Shown piece after piece: positions 6,704 to 9,366 of a DNA stretch of 9,366 nucleotides; position 1 is the stretch's first letter; each line of letters begins with the position of its first letter. The DNA is from Deltaproteobacteria bacterium UBA6967 (GTDB taxonomy: Bacteria; SAR324; NAC60-12). The notes below the pieces were generated by a model. The model ran no database searches, was not told the DNA's origin, and saw only the letters and a program-made list of their open reading frames with translations. The position numbers and the translations under genes are program-made. The stretch is from the NCBI GenBank assembly GCA_002450295.1, contig DJYX01000006.1, positions 1 through 9,366 on the forward strand, read 5' to 3'.

Positions 6704-7654
6704 ATGTCGAAGAAAGTCGCGATTGTGGGCACCGGATTGATTGGCCGAAGTTGGTCGATTGTCTTTGCAAGGGCAGGTTTTGAGGTCTGGCTTTGGGACC
6801 CGATAGATGATGCAGTTTCAACTGCCATCAAGTTGATCAAGGAAGGTCTTCCGAGTTTGGAAGAAGAAAACCTGCTAAATGGCTGTTCTATGGAAGAAGT
6901 CTACGGAAGGGTTCACGCTTCTGATAGTTTGGAGGAAGTCCTTGATGGAGCAGACCACCTTCAAGAAAACGCTCCAGAACGGGTGGAGGTTAAACAGGAA
7001 CTCTATCTCCAAATAGACCGACTAGTGGGACCACAAACTGTATTGGCCAGCTCCACCTCTGGCATCGTTGCTTCTCTTTTTACGGAGAATCTACAATCCA
7101 GAGAGCGATGCCTTGTTGCTCATCCGATCAACCCTCCACATCTTGTACCCTTGGTCGAATTGGTACCCGCACCTTGGACGGCTGCGAGCGTTTTGGAGAA
7201 AACCTCTGAACTGATGCAACAAGTGAATCAGGCACCTATTCAATTAAATCGTGAGATCAATGGATTTGTTGCTAATCGACTCCAGGGCGCTCTACTGGCC
7301 GAGGCGTTCCGTCTCGTTGAGGATGGAATCTGCTCTGCTAGAGATATCGACACCTCTATTGCAGAAGGCCTCGGCCTGCGCTGGTCTTTTATGGGACCCT
7401 TCGAAACAATTGATCTCAATTCGCCAACTGGAATACGAGGGTATTGCGAAAATTTTGGACCACTCTACTACGAATTGGCCCAAGAACAGGCAGATCCTCG
7501 CGTTTGGGGAGACGCGCTACTTGCCAAGGTAGAACGAGAGCGTCGGGAGCACCTCCCGGCAGAGAAGTTGTTGGATCGACAACACTGGCGCAATCAGCGC
7601 TTGGCTCTTTTGGTGAGCGCAAAAAAAGAAGGTGAGGAAAAACTTGGAAAATGA
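6704..7654 (+). CDS. 3-hydroxyacyl-CoA dehydrogenase family oxidoreductase, L-gulonate 3-dehydrogenase/lambda-crystallin-like
   Basis: A 316-residue NAD-dependent dehydrogenase. The start at 6704 is chosen because AAGGA precedes it at good spacing and the Rossmann fold begins at once (KKVAIVGTGLIGRSWS); a TTG at 6668 would only add leader. GTGLIG is at residues 9-14, and D32 in LWDP closes strand 2, which favours NAD. The catalytic set of this family is visible: S117 in ASSTSG, H140 in AHPINPP, E152 in PLVELVP and N191 in VANRLQGAL. Length and these blocks match lambda-crystallin (CRYL1, L-gulonate 3-dehydrogenase) and carnitine-dehydrogenase-like proteins rather than the longer fatty-acid beta-oxidation enzymes. 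Substrates are free 3-hydroxyacids. Divergent from the URC operon, it could oxidise 3-hydroxypropionate formed by that pathway; this link is inference. Confidence 0.92.
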   Translation: MSKKVAIVGTGLIGRSWSIVFARAGFEVWLWDPIDDAVSTAIKLIKEGLPSLEEENLLNGCSMEEVYGRVHASDSLEEVLDGADHLQENAPERVEVKQELYLQIDRLVGPQTVLASSTSGIVASLFTENLQSRERCLVAHPINPPHLVPLVELVPAPWTAASVLEKTSELMQQVNQAPIQLNREINGFVANRLQGALLAEAFRLVEDGICSARDIDTSIAEGLGLRWSFMGPFETIDLNSPTGIRGYCENFGPLYYELAQEQADPRVWGDALLAKVERERREHLPAEKLLDRQHWRNQRLALLVSAKKEGEEKLGK

Positions 7655-7710
7655 CTTCTAAATGTTCAGGGGTCCTTTATTTTTATTGATAGAGATGAAG
7701 GGTGGTTTTT

Positions 7711-7740
7711 TGGTAGCAGAGGGGAGAGTCGAACTCCCCC
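7711..7740 (-). other. tRNA 3'-end-like remnant (T-arm, acceptor strand and CCA), possible att site
   Basis: Read on the minus strand this segment has a T-stem GGGAG/CTCCC closing a canonical T-loop TTCGACT (with the G-C pair next to the loop), then seven acceptor-strand bases CTCTGCT, a discriminator A and an encoded CCA. No matching 5' half is present: I find no AGCAGAG- or GGCAGAG-type acceptor start, D-arm or anticodon arm in the upstream 150 bp. A 3' fragment of a tRNA is the usual scar of site-specific integration into a tRNA gene. On the plus strand the same bases also form competing hairpins (7721-7726 with 7734-7739, or 7720-7727 with 7744-7751), so a plain stem-loop is the alternative. 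Confidence 0.45.
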
Positions 7741-7826
7741 TAATCTCCCCTATTTATTGACGAAAGCTACTATACGTATCCAGCATTCCAAAATTCAGTA
7801 ACTTCTTTTCAGCACAGAACCTAAAT

Positions 7827-7844
7827 TTCAAAGGAGGCTTTGAA
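7827..7844. repeat. perfect 7-bp inverted repeat with 4-nt loop
   Basis: TTCAAAG and CTTTGAA flank the loop GAGG. No T-run follows on the plus strand, so it is not a good terminator for the dehydrogenase gene. The loop forms an AAAGGAGG Shine-Dalgarno-like string, but only a 9-codon frame (TTG start, wrong spacing) follows it. Function unknown. Confidence 0.45.
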
Positions 7845-8129
7845 GCATCAATCTAAGGAATTGTTTTAATATTTGGAACCAAGTTTAAAACTGCTCGTTG
7901 CAATTCAGAATTTCGGCGACAAACCGTAAAAGAATATTTTCCCCAAGAATTTATCTCAATCAACAAAACTGGCCACCATCTTTTGAAGGACTGGCTCATA
8001 AAGTCTCCGCCAAAATATATTCTCCCTCCTCAGAAATGGGGGTATACAGAGAAATTTTCTAAATTCAGATCTTTTGGCAACTTTACACCAAATCTTCACA
8101 TCTTTTCCCAAACCTTTCCTTTTGTTCCC

Positions 8130-8159
8130 AATTAGCTAAATGAAAATTGGCTAAATGCT
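8130..8159 (+). repeat. two imperfect 15-bp tandem repeats
   Basis: Two adjacent 15-bp units share the core GCTAAATG preceded by AATT (AATTAGCTAAATG and AATTGGCTAAATG), agreeing at 12 of 15 positions. With only two copies this may be a small local duplication or a pair of protein-binding sites upstream of the MFS gene. Confidence 0.35.
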
Positions 8160-8326
8160 ACTGATTGATTTCTGGATAATTTTCACTGAAAACTATTTGG
8201 AATGGTTAATTAAGGTGCTGTTTTCTGAGATGATAAGAAATCGAAAACCGACGGGGTCAACTCTGGTCAATTTGTTTCGAGCGAGATCGAAGCGATGAAT
8301 ATTTGATGGACTCAAAGGATTTAGAC

Positions 8327-8389
8327 TGCTTGCCAACTAGTAGCTTGACTAATTTACAGATAAACTTGATAGCCTTGTGAGGGCAAGCA
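8327..8389. promoter_or_regulatory. inverted repeat and weak promoter in the leader of the MFS gene
   Basis: TGCTTGCC (8327-8334) and GGCAAGCA (8382-8389) are perfect 8-bp inverted arms about 47 bp apart, ending 31 bp before the MFS start codon. Between them lies TTGACT (8345-8350, a five-of-six -35 match) with a 17-bp spacer to GATAGC (8368-8373, a poor -10). The arms could be paired operator half-sites around this promoter or a long-range RNA stem. Neither is proven. Confidence 0.3.
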
Positions 8390-8420
8390 AATAAGCATAC
8401 GAATTTAAGGAATTTAAAAA

Positions 8421-9366
8421 ATGGCTAAAAACAAAACATACCGGAATGCAATCATAGCTTCAATGCAGAATGCATATATATTCTTTTTTACCTTAGGAAT
8501 CTATTTTGTTTATATTCCTTGGAATTTAGATCGGCTAAAGCTTGTCGAAACTGATTTGGGATTATGGCTTTTTTTATTTGGTATTTTCAACCTGATTAGT
8601 AATCAAATTACTGGAAGGCTCATCGTACCAAAAATTGGGACCAGAAATATAATTATGATTGGGACAACTATTCTTGCTGTATGTCCTTTACTACTTGTTT
8701 CAGTTAGTTCTTATTTTACATTTATGCTTGTATCAATTCCTTTCGGTGCAGCGATTGGATTTGTTATTCCAAGTAATCAGACCCAAGTTTCGTATATAGA
8801 AAGTAAAACGAATAAAATTTATACTCCTATTTACCAAGCTTGTTTCAGTGCAGGATCACTATCTGGAGCACTTGGGGCAGCTTATGTGATACAAAAAGGC
8901 ATTGAACCCCAATTTACCTTTACTGTAATGGGTGGCTTCATTTTACTATCAGTTATCGCTATTTATTTTCTTGGGTTACCAAAAGATGAAGAAAGTAAAG
9001 ATCCGGTTAGAAAGTTTAAATTACCTGAAAAAAGGACCCTAATTTTTGGTGTTCTGTGGATGATGAATTTTGCCTCTATTGGAATAATTATTGACTGGTC
9101 TTCTTTATGGTTAACAAAAGATTTAGCAGCGCCACTTTTCCTAGGTGGCCTTGTGATCGTTTTCTTTAATTCGGGTGAAATAATTGCGAGATTAGCAGCA
9201 AGTATTTTTATAAAGTTTCTTGGAGAGAAAATTGTTGGTGGCTATTTACCTATTATTGGAGCAATCATTTTGTTTTCAAGTATACTGACTTCAAACTTAT
9301 ACATAATTATTCCAGCATTAGTTTTGTTTGGGCTATTTACAGCAAACTTTATTTCTGTTGTGATAC
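8421..9366 (+). CDS. MFS transporter, YbjJ-like (N-terminal part, runs off right edge)
   Basis: The frame opened by the ATG at 8421 stays open for 315 codons to the window edge. AAGGA lies 9 nt before the ATG. The product is strongly hydrophobic with repeated membrane spans, roughly residues 10-32, 46-62, 76-96, 100-117, 140-157, 167-185, 207-225, 237-254, 273-290 and 294-313. Between spans 2 and 3 stands TGRLIVPKIGTR (64-75), the degenerate form of the MFS motif A loop; DWSSLWLTKDL (225-235) after span 7 resembles the YbjJ-type subfamily. A charged loop at about 187-206 separates the two halves. The substrate cannot be read from the sequence. Codon use differs from the left-hand genes: ATA (about 11 isoleucine codons) and TTA are frequent, suggesting different ancestry. 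No stop is reached, so the C-terminal spans are missing only because of the window edge. Confidence 0.9.
   Translation, partial: MAKNKTYRNAIIASMQNAYIFFFTLGIYFVYIPWNLDRLKLVETDLGLWLFLFGIFNLISNQITGRLIVPKIGTRNIIMIGTTILAVCPLLLVSVSSYFTFMLVSIPFGAAIGFVIPSNQTQVSYIESKTNKIYTPIYQACFSAGSLSGALGAAYVIQKGIEPQFTFTVMGGFILLSVIAIYFLGLPKDEESKDPVRKFKLPEKRTLIFGVLWMMNFASIGIIIDWSSLWLTKDLAAPLFLGGLVIVFFNSGEIIARLAASIFIKFLGEKIVGGYLPIIGAIILFSSILTSNLYIIIPALVLFGLFTANFISVVI

Larger units (their letters stand above)
7655..8420. other. long region without genes, tRNA-like remnant and small repeats
   Basis: About 766 bp without any open reading frame that I can support in either direction. It is AT-rich and marks the change from the moderate composition of the left part to the AT-rich MFS gene on the right. 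It holds a tRNA-3'-end-like segment near its left end (7711-7740), a perfect small hairpin (7827-7844), an imperfect 15-bp tandem duplication (8130-8159) and an inverted repeat before the MFS gene (8327-8389). No convincing terminator with a T-tract follows the dehydrogenase gene. Confidence 0.6.

Noticed and set aside
7251..7532. 93-codon plus-strand frame inside the lambda-crystallin-like gene
   Set aside because: Out-of-frame shadow; the overlapping frame carries the catalytic Asn and conserved C-terminal blocks.
7655..7690. Rho-independent terminator just after the dehydrogenase gene
   Set aside because: The T-rich stretch at 7677-7687 is not preceded by a stable stem; only a 3-bp pairing around AGGGGTCCT can be drawn.
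7711..7790. A complete tRNA gene on the minus strand
   Set aside because: Only the T-arm and 3' acceptor strand can be recognised. There is no complementary 5' acceptor strand, D-arm or anticodon arm in the required distance.
7829..7867. Short leader peptide after AAAGGAGG
   Set aside because: The following TTG is only 2 nt from the Shine-Dalgarno-like string and the frame is 9 codons long. The motif is better explained as the loop of an inverted repeat.
7711..8060. 3' end of a tmRNA gene
   Set aside because: No tmRNA 5' domain, tag reading frame or matching acceptor start was found at the expected distance, and the acceptor sequence does not look like the usual tmRNA end.

Overview
The window looks like part of a chromosome from a Gram-negative environmental bacterium, probably a proteobacterium. 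Support for this is a twin-arginine (Tat) exported periplasmic binding protein, compact operons with ordinary Shine-Dalgarno sites, and 6-15 nt tails between genes read together. I cannot name a genus. Base composition is moderate by eye up to about position 7650 and becomes clearly AT-rich beyond it.

Layout. (1) 1-1235, minus strand: a solute-binding protein of the NMT1/THI5/SsuA type followed after 5 bp by the start of its ABC ATPase, which runs off the left edge. (2) 1467-3078, plus strand: a fumarylacetoacetate-hydrolase-fold enzyme and a beta-hydroxyacid-dehydrogenase-type oxidoreductase, divergent from the transporter. (3) 3245-6370, minus strand: a tight three-gene operon read in the order URC1-like GTP-cyclohydrolase-II homologue, DUF1688/URC4 protein, uracil phosphoribosyltransferase (upp). 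(4) 6704-7654, plus strand and divergent from that operon: a lambda-crystallin/L-gulonate-3-dehydrogenase-like oxidoreductase. (5) 7655-8420: about 770 bp without a gene, containing a segment that looks like the 3' end of a tRNA on the minus strand, plus small hairpins. (6) 8421 to the right edge: the N-terminal part of an AT-rich MFS transporter gene, open at the window end.

How it works together. The three minus-strand genes are the bacterial equivalents of yeast URC1, URC4 and FUR1/URC6 (fission yeast urg1, urg3, urg2), the core of the URC route of uracil breakdown. In that route uracil is first converted to UMP, the pyrimidine ring is then opened by the cyclohydrolase-like enzyme, and urea and 3-hydroxypropionate are end products. 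The flanking importer, two 3-hydroxyacid-type dehydrogenases and the FAH-fold hydrolase fit the uptake of a pyrimidine or related compound and disposal of the C3 product, but that assignment is inference from position. The region from the tRNA-like fragment rightwards may be the edge of an integrated island.
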